DNA of 64,000 bases from positions 1,095,175 to 1,159,174 of the forward strand of contig NW_019773736.1 of assembly GCF_001039355.2 (NCBI RefSeq), read 5' to 3'. The notes below the pieces were generated by a model, which was not told the DNA's origin, ran no database searches, and saw only the letters and a list, made by a program, of their open reading frames with translations. A program made the translations under genes and the position numbers. Every line of letters begins with the position of its first letter. Position 1 is the stretch's first letter. Positions 40,801-52,278 of this stretch are shown here, in pieces. This stretch comes from Lingula anatina (Eukaryota > Brachiopoda > Lingulata > Lingulida > Lingulidae).

Positions 40801-43800
40801 TACCACTTATTAAGCTGCCTTGTATGGATTTTATGGGTGAGACTAGAAAACTTCTAATATTTTGGTAAACCACTTAGGACAAGCAGGGTTTTGAGGGTCG
40901 TTGCACTTTTGTTATTTTTTTTTTTTTAATATTTTACTTTGATATATGTCTGCTACATACAAACTGCCAGAGTCAAAGTCTACTAAAAAGATGGGAGAGG
41001 GTGGTGAGTTATTGGACACCTGTGATAGGATTTTGTGGTTTCAACTTGGCATCAGAGAGAAATAAATTAAGAAAGAAAAAATAAAAGGAAGACGTAGGAG
41101 AAGTGCCAGTGTGTTTGTATTCATGCACATACATGCATTCACGCATGCACATACACATTATCCACAAGTTTTTTATGTTAAAATATTAGGAAAAGAAGAA
41201 CTTATGATTAGGAAGTAAATGCTTTTTCTCAGTCTGGGGTACAATTTTTGCTGAAGATTCCATCAAAGCTGTTGCCTTGATTCAGTATCTACATGTGGAA
41301 AAAACCTGTTATGAATATTTCATTCTCTTTCCTCATATATTCTAAAACATTAAAATATTAAAGGTACATTGGAGTGTTTTTGGAATTCCCAGTAATGCAT
41401 ATAAACAACTTTACTAGTTTCTTATACGACTCAAATATAGTCAATGAGGAATAAAACTAAATTAGTCCCTTGATCAGCCATTAAATGCACCTTTAAACAG
41501 CACCTTCTTCAAATTTTTGGTCGTCAGTTTGACCCCATTTATATACAGCACTGAATGCAAGCAGAAAAATCCATTCAAATATAATTTTTCACTTAATATG
41601 AAACTATGTCTTTCAGAATTTTACTGAAATATTTCTTAATTGAAACTATATGGTGGCATTTGGTCAGCTTTTGTGGCAAAAAATTGACTTCAAATGGATT
41701 TTATAATTGCATAATGAGTAAGTATTTGAATACTTGATGTTTGTTTCTTATTATTCTAGGAACTATCAGCCACAGATCTGAGACAGCAAATCAGCGACCT
41801 GCTGGACAAGGCGTATGGTATACAGGACGAGTACGAGCGCACGGTTGTCCGGCAGGTGGACAGCGCAGCACTGGACACAGCAATGGCAGCACTGGCAGAT
41901 ATGAACCGCGAGTATGAGCTGAAACAGAAGGCATCGCGGGGTGACGAGGGGTCCAGCGATGATGAAGATGAGGGGTCGTATTTCTCTGCAGCAGAGGTGA
42001 GAGGTCTAGTTGTTTTCTTGTGGTACAAAGGGAATACTTCATGATTAGAGTCAGAAAATTTTTAAATGTAAAGAATATCCTTGTGGTTTTTTTTTGACAG
42101 CAGTTTTGTCATGCCAAGTTCATAAAGAAATATTATTTGAATGAGAAGACGGGTCTTGTACAGCAATGTGAGTAAATGATAGAACAACAGCAATAAAAAA
42201 GATTGTTAGTTTATTATTTCTGAGACGTTTTGAGTTTTGAAAAAAAAGTGGGTAGAAAAGGGCAAATATAAAAGTCATTTTGTTCATAAAATATTTATAT
42301 AATTATTTCAGACACCAGACCTCTCCGACTTGGACACTTTGAGAACTTTACACCACAAACAAAGGGCACTGTATGAAGCTGGACTTTTAGAACTTAAATT
42401 TGGCAGCATTCCATGTAGAACACTGAGGTGAGATTGCTATAGGTGTGAACCTGAAGGAATGGATATATTTAATGGCATTTACTTGAAGCTAATTGATGCT
42501 CTGAGTAATTTGAATAATAATAAATTAAAAATTATTAAACATTTTGTATTTTAATTACAGTGAAATAAATCCATTTTTCTTGACGCCTAGAACTCATCAC
42601 TTCATTGAATTGTAGTAGGATTTCAATGTTGTGAGCATTAAGTATTACTGGCAGCAGATAGTAAATATAATGTTATTTTTTATTTATATACTAAATCGTT
42701 CATTTCAGGACAAAAACATTAAATTGCAGCTCAGATGCAGAGTTTTTAGCCAAGCTCCACTGTGTCAGGCTGGCCCTGGGGGTGGGTTTTAGGAATTAGT
42801 TATGTTTTTTTTCATTGATTTTTTGGTATTGTTCATTATCTTTCGCAATTGATTTTTTTAAATTGTAATTATTTGCTGACAAAGAAAAGAGGATGATCAG
42901 AATATTCCTACTAATTTCAATTTAAAATCTTTAAATTTAATTTTGAATTTAAAAATAAAACCCCAATAACTGGTTTTTACATTTCCATTTTATCTGTATA
43001 TTTAAATGGTTGAGTATAAATGAGTGTCTTTGTTTCATTACAACAGGAATTATTAAAAGATCACAGCATACGAGAGTGGATAGAAGAAACAGGGAAAGAA
43101 TTTATTAGTTCAATACTCATCAAGGCTGACAGGGTACGTCACACCCAACACAATGAGTTATGTCACACCAATAATGACCTCTGTCACACCTAACACAATG
43201 GCACAAGGTCTCTCGTACAGTAACCACTTAAACACATAAATATTGTGACTTAAATTGCATTGCGGTGTAAGACGGTGACCGACATACCCAACAGATTGGC
43301 ACATGCCCATTTTAAAAATCGCCAGGGGAATTGTTTAAAAAATTGATGTCACAAGAAGCAAAGTGCCCCTATTAAATACTAACAGATCCAGCATAGTGTA
43401 ACTTGCAGTCTGAAGTAGATCAGCAAACTGGTTCTATTGATTCTTTGAACCATATTTAGCAAGTGCCTCTGTCAACAAACACACCAAGCCCATTCTCAAT
43501 AAAAATTGCTCAGCTGCTGAAAAAAATACGAAATTCATTGTTTCACTTATGTTTGAAAAGGATAATGATTGGTTTAAAATTTGCTTTCACAGCATTTAAA
43601 TAGAATAAGATATATATATATATATATGTTTTCTTGGTTTCTATTTTGAGTTTAAAATTGCTTAAATTTATGTGTTTTATTCAGGATCCAGAAGACTTTT
43701 ACACTTCTTATGATGAAATGATGGCGTATATCAAAAATCCAGATAACATGGCCCAGGTTGAAGAGGAGCTGATGAAGGGACGAGGGGTTAGTACACACAC

Positions 43801-45750
43801 ATGCAAGCACACGTGCCTGCGCGGGCGCACACACATTTCGCTGACCTTGTTTTTTCTGGTTAGACATGATTTCATCTTTTTTTTTACCTGTGGCACAGCC
43901 AAACAGGTCTTCAGGTTGTAAATGTGATATTTTTCATTTAACATTTTACAAACAGACCCTATTTCTGGACCTAAAACTTGCTCTTTTGACTTTCTAGGTG
44001 AGAGCCATTACATTTTATGATGTGGCCCTGGACTTCATCCTAATGGATGCTTTCGACGACCTCCAGAATCCACCCAGCTCTCTGACCTCCGTCATGGAGA
44101 ACAGGTGGCTGTCTAATGGGTTTAAAGAGACAGCTCTGGCCACCGCTGTGTGGTCAGTGCTCAAAGCAAAGAGGAGTATGTTAAAGGTAACTGACCAATG
44201 TCCAGTAGCATAACTGTCCAGTGGGCAAGTAGACCGAACTGTTCAGATAACTATACAACATAAAGGAGCATAAGCAGAATATGCTGGGGTAGTGCTAACA
44301 CTCGCCAATTTAGCCAAATGCTAAAACTTACTGACTTTGGCTAAACAAAATAGGGTTGATATGACTTATTTTAGTCAAATTAAAACCATTTGGACAAAAA
44401 AGCGATGAAAAAGTAGTAGTTTGGCTAAATGGAAAAAATTGCTAGCGACACCCCAGTTATGAATGAAGTAGTCAAAACAGATTTGAATGGCTGCATTTTG
44501 TTATGTGAAAGAGGGTGCTTGGTGATTTATTATCTACACTACACATGGGTATTATTAGCCTTCCATTAGAAATATGAGGTAATATACAACTCATTACCAT
44601 AGTGGTACTAATGCTGCATCATTTGAGGTGGTAATGGTAGTGAGCAGGCAAAATGTGTCACTTTTGATTTACCCAGAAATTAACAATTAACTCTAGGTAG
44701 TTGTTTATATTCTACAGAATATTTTGTAGAAATTGGAGCGTTGCCTGAGATCAGTAGCTAGAGTGTCAAACATTTACAAGTTATTAATCACTCCATTGCA
44801 TCGTAAATTTTACAATACCTTTTTGTTTGTTTGTTTGTTTGTCTGTTTTAAAACAATTTTATACAGCTGTGCATATAATAATATATTTGAGCCTCATATG
44901 TATGTACTAGTACTACTATCTATTTTTCCTCTGTTTCAGTTCTCAGACGGGTTCATGGCCCACTTCTATGCCATATCAGAGACAGTCAGCCCAGTGCTGG
45001 CCTGGGGGTTCATGGGGCCAGTGGAGGAAATGAGAAATCTGTGTTTCTTCTTCAAGGTACAGAATTAAGTTTTTTTTTACCCTCTTCTTTCTGTGGAGGA
45101 AATGGGAAATCTGTGTTTCTTCTTCAAGGTGAAAAATTTAGGGTTTTTCCCATCTTCTTTCCACTTAATTTTATTTGCTGTCTGTGGCCCATGCCCATTT
45201 AACAATATTTTTTCCACATAATATTATGTGGGTTGAATCCCAAAGGGTCAATAAGGAGGAAGTGAGGGGTATTTTTTAAATCATATGGGTTTAAATCATT
45301 TTTTTTTCTCTCGTATTATTTATTAAACATTTTAAGTTTTATCCATTGACATTAGTTAAAAAAATCAATTGTGCTGTTTTAGTGTTTTGATACATAAGAA
45401 TCAAAGATAAAGTTTACTTGGCTTTAATAGCTTTATCATTGAAAGCATCACATGAATAAAAAAAGATACTCTAGCATATCGAGCTTATGCTCGCTCTTTA
45501 AACCTACACAATTTATAGAGATCACTTGAAATCTCCAAGCTGAAGCCCTGAAATCACCGTTTTCACCGAATCACGTTGAAGATGTTTTCTATTTCTATTT
45601 TTCATGCAACAGGGCCAAGTTCTGGGTTTTATTCAAGACATGTTTGACTTCCAAAAGGTCCGGTTTAACACCGTGGAGGAGCTTGCAGACGACATATTGC
45701 GCCTGATCCGCGAGAGACGGGCGATCCTGGCGGAGAAGTTATTAACGTGA
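37887..45750 (+). CDS. MIGA: Mitoguardin (MIGA/FAM73 family)
   Basis: Eleven coding exons join in frame to 516 aa: 37887-38088, 38299-38484, 39684-39787, 41760-41996, 42312-42427, 42709-42781, 43047-43133, 43685-43786, 43998-44186, 44940-45056, 45613-45750. Residues about 16-37 form one membrane helix followed by RRRKR, as in the outer-mitochondrial-membrane anchor of the family. A Ser-rich linker follows (SQSPRSL, SMSSLGGAST). An acidic block then leads into SDDEDEGSYFSA (about 230-241), the position of the VAP-binding FFAT-like motif. The C-terminal domain has CRTLRTKTLNC, FLAKLHCVR, DVALDFILMDAFDDL, RWLSNGFKETALATA and SPVLAWGFMGP. Family members promote mitochondrial fusion with MitoPLD and transfer lipid at ER-mitochondria contacts. 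The first coding exon is open up to its acceptor at 37871 (IPNLS before the first Met), so an upstream coding exon is possible. Confidence 0.95.
40214..40342. repeat. Twin 56-bp repeats with GC-rich hairpin (copy 2)
   Basis: The counterpart of 34334-34462 with the same two units and stem. CACGTG is kept in the second unit, as in copy 1. Confidence 0.75.
44284..44456. mobile_element. MITE in mitoguardin intron, CTGGGGT ends
   Basis: A 173-bp element, left end CTGGGGTAGTGCTAACA, right end as reverse complement CTGGGGTGTCGCTAGCA. Both arms continue to an ATTTAGCCAAA motif. It lies between the mitoguardin exons ending at 44186 and starting at 44940. The superfamily cannot be set from the ends alone. 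Confidence 0.6.
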
Positions 45751-47620
45751 CCAAAACTTTTCATGGGAAACGGGAGCATTTGTGAGGCATAATATCTGAA
45801 GTCGGAAAAATGACTTCATAGGTAAAAAGGTACCTCGTGTGTTCAAGAATCTGCCAGAAAACTTGTTTGGTCAATTGAAACAATCTGTAAAATGTAAAAT
45901 GCGCTGGGTTGTGATGATTGTTCTGTGGTAAGACTAACAGATCTGTAACTCAGGGTGCGTTTCTATGTAACTTTAGATTCAAATCATTTATGATCCTATT
46001 GATCTGGAAACACTGGTGCTGTAGACAGCATTTTTACCACTATCTATCTCCCATGTTGTTAACTTTAGTTATAATGGAATGAATTTATGAAGACGATAAC
46101 CAGAAAGATGAACAAAATTCTTCCTCAGGTGTGTTTGGCAAATTTCAATGATGCAGAAAAGTACATTGTAGGTGTCAGGATAATATCAAAAATATCTAAC
46201 AGCATTGTGAAGACAAACCATTGATATCAAAAAATTTCTTAAATGACATGTAATGCGTGTAGATATATTACAGGTTACATAACGATTGTGTTGTACATAT
46301 ATACATATATGTATAAAGTTATGTGATAAAATGTGTGTAAATAAAATTTTAGTTATTGCTGCTGTGCAGAAAGTAATTTTAAACACCAGTTTTGTTCTTA
46401 AAAACCTGCGTTGTGTTCCTTTTGTGTAAAACGATATACTGCAGCGTTCAAACGATGTGATACACACCCCCCTCTCAAAAGAGTTGATATGGAAAAATGT
46501 GCCAGTAAAAATTGACATTTTTTTGTGGATTATGCACGTTATTGTGATACACAATAAACAGTGTTTTGAAAGATAATTGAACGGTTGTTTTCGACTTACT
46601 CTTCAGTGTAATTTATAAGGAGAAATCCGTCTTCAGGAAATTTTGCCTTTTCTTGTGACATTGGTTCTTGCATTACGATCTAAATCTTATGTCAGTTTCG
46701 TAAAGACAGACTCTAAGTTACGAACATCCCAGTTACGAACTTATAACGAAACGAACACACAAAACCAGTCCACAAACACCAGCTTTTCCACATTTTTAAA
46801 GGGAATGTGATTTTTAAACGTTATTAAAAAGCATTCTTGTTCAACACTGTGTTCCATGTGGACACTACAATACAAATTGTGCTTGTTTTAGAATAAGGAA
46901 ATAATCGTCTCGCCAACAACCACTCAGAACTTAACTGAAGGTCACTGACCCAGAATCACTGAATATTAACGACCTTCAGATTTACCCTAGCACGTGTCCG
47001 GTTGTAAAATGAAGAGATTGATAAATTTTAATTGATAAATCTTAAAAGAATAATAACGATAATAAAACTTTGATGCAGCCATCTAAATACATGCTACTTA
47101 GCCTTATATTTGAGATACCTTTCCAATGCCAAAACGTCTTTCCAATTCATTGTCGATCTGCTTTACAACATAAACGAAAAAATAACATTTTGACTCATAA
47201 AAATCCAAGAGCCAATATTGCTCAAATCGAAATAATTTGCGGTGAAATGTCATTACGTCATGAAGTTATTTCATTATAAAAAGATTTCCAGGTAATACAG
47301 ATGAAAAACTGAGAACGCCGTGCGTCCACAATCGATTCAGATTGCCTGAAATAGGGAAATGGCGTGTATTGCTGGGACTTGGTTAAATACGTTCAGGGAA
47401 ATAGCAGGCACCCCAGCGATACCCCTGGTAGAGCAGAACTGTCAATGAACCAGTCTGTCCCGTTCGTAATTAATAGGCAACTTCACCATTGCTGTTCATG
47501 TTTTATCGTCATAAAATATCGTAATGTGTGTTCCTGAATTTCGGTTTTTTCATTTTATCCGCTAGCAATATTATTTCACCATTTATTTTCTTGCGTCTCA
47601 GATGCTGTAAATCAAGAGCC
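45751..47620. other. Mitoguardin 3' UTR and intergenic sequence
   Basis: The first 800 bp are probably mitoguardin 3' UTR. From about 47063 the sequence belongs to the Ly6 tandem repeat unit. I see no other gene. Confidence 0.6.
46339..46558 (+). terminator. Candidate mitoguardin polyadenylation signals
   Basis: AATAAA occurs at 46339-46344 and at 46553-46558, about 590 and 800 bp past the mitoguardin stop. The second is followed by a GT-rich stretch (cagtgttttg). Either could end the 3' UTR. Confidence 0.4.
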
Positions 47621-48845
47621 ATGGTTAACTTGAACGCTGCGCTTTGTCTTGTCATATCTCTTGGGACTGTGAGAACAGGTGAGACTCTGTTGAAAATAGC
47701 CATAAATATCATTGGAGTAAAATGCTCTTTATTTCATAACATCGACAAAACATTATTTACTATTTTAATAGTAAATAATGTTTTGTCGATGCAGTCATTA
47801 AAATGACTGCTTTGTTGCTACACACGTACCTCCAGTAGCTGAATGACGACGAACTCCTTGTTTCCAGGGTTATTTATCGGATAAAACTGTAATTGTAAAA
47901 ATGTAAGCTTGGTAGAAAATCAGTCAAATATTTTAGCTTGGTAGAAAATCTTTGGAGAGGCGGGCCTACGTACGATTTATGTCATTTGATATATGCTGTA
48001 AACTGCTTATTTTCCTAATGCTAACATTATGTTATCGTTTAATTAATATATATTAAGGTCACATTGACTCGACCAAATTGAGTAAAATTATGAATTTGTT
48101 TTTGTTATGCTGATTGTATATATATAAATATATATATAGTATTTTCTGGGCTTTTAAAATACTTCGCATTTTCTGCTCACGTTGGAATAAATTATCTATT
48201 TATCTAAGCAGTTTGCAATTTTGGAACACAACTCTCTCTCTCTCTCTCTCGACTTGCGGTATATATATAGATGTTTCAATTCCACTTGTCTTTCTTCCAG
48301 CGTACTCCGTGGCGTGTTACGTGTGCGAATCCGTCACCTACCCTGGGTGTGACGATCCCTTTGATGCAGCCAACACCAACATCCTCGCTAACGCCACAAT
48401 CACCGGGCCTATTCCTACCCAGGAGTGCGACAGGTGCTACAAATGGAAAGAAGCAAAGTCAGGTGTGTATGACGTCACTCATAGCTGATAGTGACGTCAG
48501 AAAAAGATTTACATGACTCATTTTGCGCCAAATTAAATTTTTCCCCGAGCAAAAAATAAGGAATTTTTCTCCTTTTCACGAATCATTACTCGATCCGTTC
48601 CTGCACTTGGATTCGTTGTTTTGTTCCAATCCTATTTCCGAACACATCTTGGTTTAAACAGCCTTTCCATTCTTTTCATGCGGTTACATAGACTCTAACG
48701 GAGAGAGAAGTTACAGGGGGACAAAAGTGGGGGAGAGCGGGGGAAGCTGGTTTGGCGTTCGAGACTGGGAGAATGGAGAGCTGTGGGAGTGTTACTGCGA
48801 GATAGATTACTGCAACGCGGGGGCCATAGAGACTGCGTCGGCCTT
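47621..48845 (+). pseudogene. Broken Ly6/quiver-like gene, unit A
   Basis: Exon 1 (47621-47678) and exon 2 (48301-48462) are intact and nearly identical to those of the gene at 50780. Of exon 3 only 48679-48845 remains. The acceptor and the first 59 coding bases, with the conserved SRGC cysteine, are missing. The 3' part coding for the hydrophobic GPI-signal tail is replaced by sequence that lies further downstream in unit B. The remnant still reads CGYIDSNGERSYRG to DYCNAG. No correct protein can be made unless unseen splicing occurs, so I call it a pseudogene formed by deletions after tandem duplication. Confidence 0.82.
47740..47791. repeat. Perfect 25-bp fold-back palindrome
   Basis: Arms 47740-47764 and 47767-47791 are perfect inverted copies separated by TT, in intron 1 of the broken Ly6 gene. 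Unit B at the same place (about 50900-50925) has only the left arm, so the right arm arose after duplication. Confidence 0.95.
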
Positions 48846-49756
48846 GCAAATTATATCGAATGAAAGAATGACCATATACCTGTATAATTTATTAGAAACA
48901 CTTCAAAATCTGTGATATAGTGACCGTCATAGCTGCCAAGTTGAAGACACAGATATAATTCCCTGTTTGTATAGTGTTGCTCACATCTTGAAAGTGCTAC
49001 GACACCGTCCAGCACTTATATTCTGGCAATAACGTGCCAGATAACGTTTGGATTGTCTAATATAATTTCAGGATTAAAAAAAAAAGCAATTTGTTTCGTG
49101 TATATAGTTTTATTATATAAATATCTCTCTATGCTATTATTATCACGCGAAATTTAGAGGAAGCCTCTGAATGCGGTTTAAGCACCTTTTACTGTGGAAT
49201 GTGTTAGATGAGAAGCCAATCACATTATTGCTAGGAGAGAATCGTAAGAATAGTAATAAATGATAATTGTGAACTAAGGTCATGTTTATATCATGCTAAG
49301 GTGATATCCTCAGCCCAGTTTTGATGTTCATGATTGTATAATGGGAACCCTGAGATTCCTGTTACTACATACGTAATACTGAGCGAGGATGAATCGGGAT
49401 AGAAGTCTTCAGGATTCAGAATAATTGCTATAACCTTCGTTTTGGTGGTAAAATAGAATTGAGTCTCATATGAATGATTGGTATCCCTTTAACATTTTAA
49501 AAAGAACCCAATCTCAAATTAGAATTAAATTGTCATGTAAATTCAAAACACTTCTAAAGCCTCTTAACTTTGGCACCAACCCCCTTGGCCATTCTAAGTG
49601 TAACAAAACTGAGGGTCCGTGTGACAGAAAGTCCGCCCTCCATTTAGTTATAATGGTTAGGGTTAGCCTGATCTAAGTGGGTCAAAATTTGGGCGAGGCT
49701 TACCTGTACAAATAAATGGGAAGCGGCTCTGTGTCACGTTACAAAGAGATTGCTAA

Positions 49757-49796
<40 letters not shown>

Positions 49797-50779
49797 TGAT
49801 GCTGCCATCTAAAAACATGTTACTTAGCCTTATATTTGAGATACCTTTCCAATGCCAAAACGTCTTTCCAATTCATTGTCGATCTGCTTTACAACATAAA
49901 CGAAAAAATAACATTTTGACTCATAAAAAACCCAAGTGCCAATATTGCTCAAATCGAAATAATTTGCGGTGAAATGTCATCACGTCATGAAGTTATTTCA
50001 TTATGAAAAGATTTCCAGGTAATACAGGTGAAAAACTGAGAACGCCGTGCGTCCACAATCGATTCAGATTGCCTGAAATAGGGAAATGGCGTGTATTGCT
50101 GGGACTTGATTAAATACGTTCTGGGAAAAAGCAGGCACCCCAGCGCGACCCCTGGTGGTGCAGAACTGCCTGTGGATCACCAGCGTTCAGACTAAAGGGG
50201 ACGCTCAGCGTTGGAGGGCACTGCACTGTGCAAACGAACCAACACTTATCTGTGTTTGAAATACAATGAGAGCAACTTACTGTAAGTGTTTTCTTAATAC
50301 TTTCTTTTAAAAGATCATCTTAATTGTAGCAAAAAAAAATGGGTGAAAGTTAAAGCAAAACAGAGCTTCATTTTTTTTTCATATAAGAGATATATAAGTA
50401 TCTGTTATATGTTATCTGTTACATAATAAGAATCCGTTGTTTTTCTATGCAAACGTTTTTGATAAATACAGTCTTTCTATAGATATATTTTATCATGCGT
50501 CATAACATTAATTATATTGTGTAGCACACACATTTCAACTGTATTTCGACCACGCGCCTTGGGAATACTAAAAATACTAGACGCCTTATTTACGATGTCT
50601 TCAATGAACCAGTCTGCCCCGTTCATAATTAATAGGCAACTTCAGCATTGCTGTTTACGTTTTATCGTCATAAAATATCGTAATGGGTGTTCCCGAATTT
50701 CGGTGTTATTATTTAATTCGCTAGCAATATTATTTCACCACTTACTTTCTTGCGTCTCAGATGCTGTAAACGAAGAGCC
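48846..50779. other. Intergenic sequence between the Ly6 copies
   Basis: The end of unit A and the 5' flank of unit B. 50169-50600 is present only in unit B and lies upstream of its first exon, so it may contain the promoter of the intact gene. No other exon is supported. Confidence 0.6.
49757..49792. repeat. (AAT)n microsatellite
   Basis: Twelve AAT units at the border between Ly6 units A and B. A shorter AAT-rich tract also precedes unit A. Confidence 0.95.
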
Positions 50780-52278
50780 ATGGTTAACTTGAACTTTGCG
50801 CTTTGTCTTGTCATATTTCTTGGGACTGCCAGAACAGGTGAGACTCTGTACAAAATAGCCATAAATATCATTGGAGTAAAATGCTCTTTATTTCATAACA
50901 TCGACAAAACATTGTTTACTATTAATGACTGCTTTGTTGCTACCTCCAGTAGCTGAATGACGACAAACTCCTTGTTTCCAGGGTTATTTAACGGATAAAA
51001 CAACAGTCAAATATGTAAGCTTGGTAGAAAATCAGTCAAATATTTTAGCTTGGTAGAAAATCTTTGGAGAGGCGGGCCTACGTACGATGTGTGTCACTTG
51101 ATGTATGCCGTAAACTGTTTATTTTCCTAATGTCATCGTTTTATTAACATATATTAAGGCCATATTGACTCGACCAACTTGAGTAAAATTATGAATTTGT
51201 TTTTGTTATGCTGATTGTATATATATATATATATATTACGTATTTTCTGGGCTTTTAAAATACTTCGCGTTTTCTGCTCACGTTGGAATAAACATCTATT
51301 TACCTGAGCAGTTTGCAGCTTTGGAACACAAATCTCTCTTTTTCTCTCTCTCTCTCTCTCTACCTGCGGTATATAGATGTTTCAATTTCACTTGTCTTTC
51401 TTCCAGCGTACTCCGTGACGTGTTACGTGTGCGATTCCGTCACTTACCCTGGGTGTGACGATCCCTTTGATGCAGCCAACACCAACATCCCCGCTAACGC
51501 CACAATCACCGGGCCTATTCCTACCCAGGAGTGCGACAGGTGCTACAAATGGAAAGAAGCAAAGTCAGGTGTGTATGACGTCACTTTTCATGTGACGTCA
51601 GAAAAAGATTTACATGACTTATTTTGCGTCAAATTTAAATTTTCCCCGAGCGAAAAATCAGGAATTTTCTCCTTTACTCGACCCTTCATTACTCGACCCG
51701 TTCCTGCACTTGGATTCGTTGTTTTGTTCCAATCCATTTCCGAACAAATCTTGGTTTAGACCGCCTTTCCATCCTTTTCATAATCATTTCATAATACATT
51801 TCATAATCAAATATCGACGTCAGGTACTTTTATTTTAGCGGCTTTATCTTCTTTTTTTAGTCTGAATTGGGAAACACAAGCTTTGTAAGATAGTTGGACA
51901 TAAAAATATGACTGGGGCATTTTCAAACAGAACATGGTATATGTTAAAGAATATGTAGATTATAATATATTTTTCTCTATTCTTAATCTAGGCGGCGGAG
52001 GAGTGAGCCGCGGCTGTGACGTTTTCACCAGTTACGTCAGTGCGGAAGCATGCGGCTACATAGACTCTAACGGAGAGAGAAGTTACAGGGGGACAAAAGT
52101 CGGGGAGAGCGGGGGCAGCTGGTTTGGCGTTCGAGACTGGGAGAATGGAGAGCTGTGGGAGTGTTACTGCGAGATAGATTACTGCAACGCGGGGGCCATA
52201 GTGACTGCGTCGACCTTGTTGGTTTTCAGCATGCTGTCATTCCATTGCTATCAGTTTAGTTTCTTAAAGCATTTGTGA
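50780..52278 (+). CDS. Ly6/three-finger protein, quiver (sleepless)-like
   Basis: Three exons, 50780-50837, 51407-51568 and 51992-52278, join to 168 aa. Residues 1-19 (MVNLNFALCLVIFLGTART) are a signal peptide ending near the first junction. The mature part has ten cysteines in the pattern CxxC, GC, C..C, RGC, C, CxC, DYCN. The segment CYVCDSVTYPGCDDPF is typical of the quiver/sleepless branch, and DYCN is the Ly6 end signature. One N-glycosylation site (NAT) is visible. The C-terminus after NAG is a hydrophobic stretch (TLLVFSMLSF) that fits a GPI-anchor signal. Family members sit on the outer membrane surface, and some regulate potassium channels or acetylcholine receptors; the role here is unknown. 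The start Met has a good context (gccATGG). Confidence 0.85.

Larger units (their letters stand above)
35925..41429. repeat. Tandem duplication over INTS5/MIGA, copy 2
   Basis: The second copy of 30008-35574, starting near the shared CTGATTCAGTCTTTATTTTA and ending at ACTAGTTTCTTATACG, beyond which the sequence continues normally into mitoguardin exon 4. Between the N and this copy lie about 350 bp that match neither copy. Confidence 0.9.
47063..49740. repeat. Ly6 tandem duplication unit A
   Basis: About 2.7 kb, repeated from 49791 and, after an interruption, at 57094-57935. Both units begin just after an AAT-rich tract with ACTTTGATGC and end at GTCACGTTAC. Compared with unit B, unit A lacks segments corresponding to 50169-50600, 51781-52050, 52219-52658 and 52791-57093. 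Confidence 0.88.
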
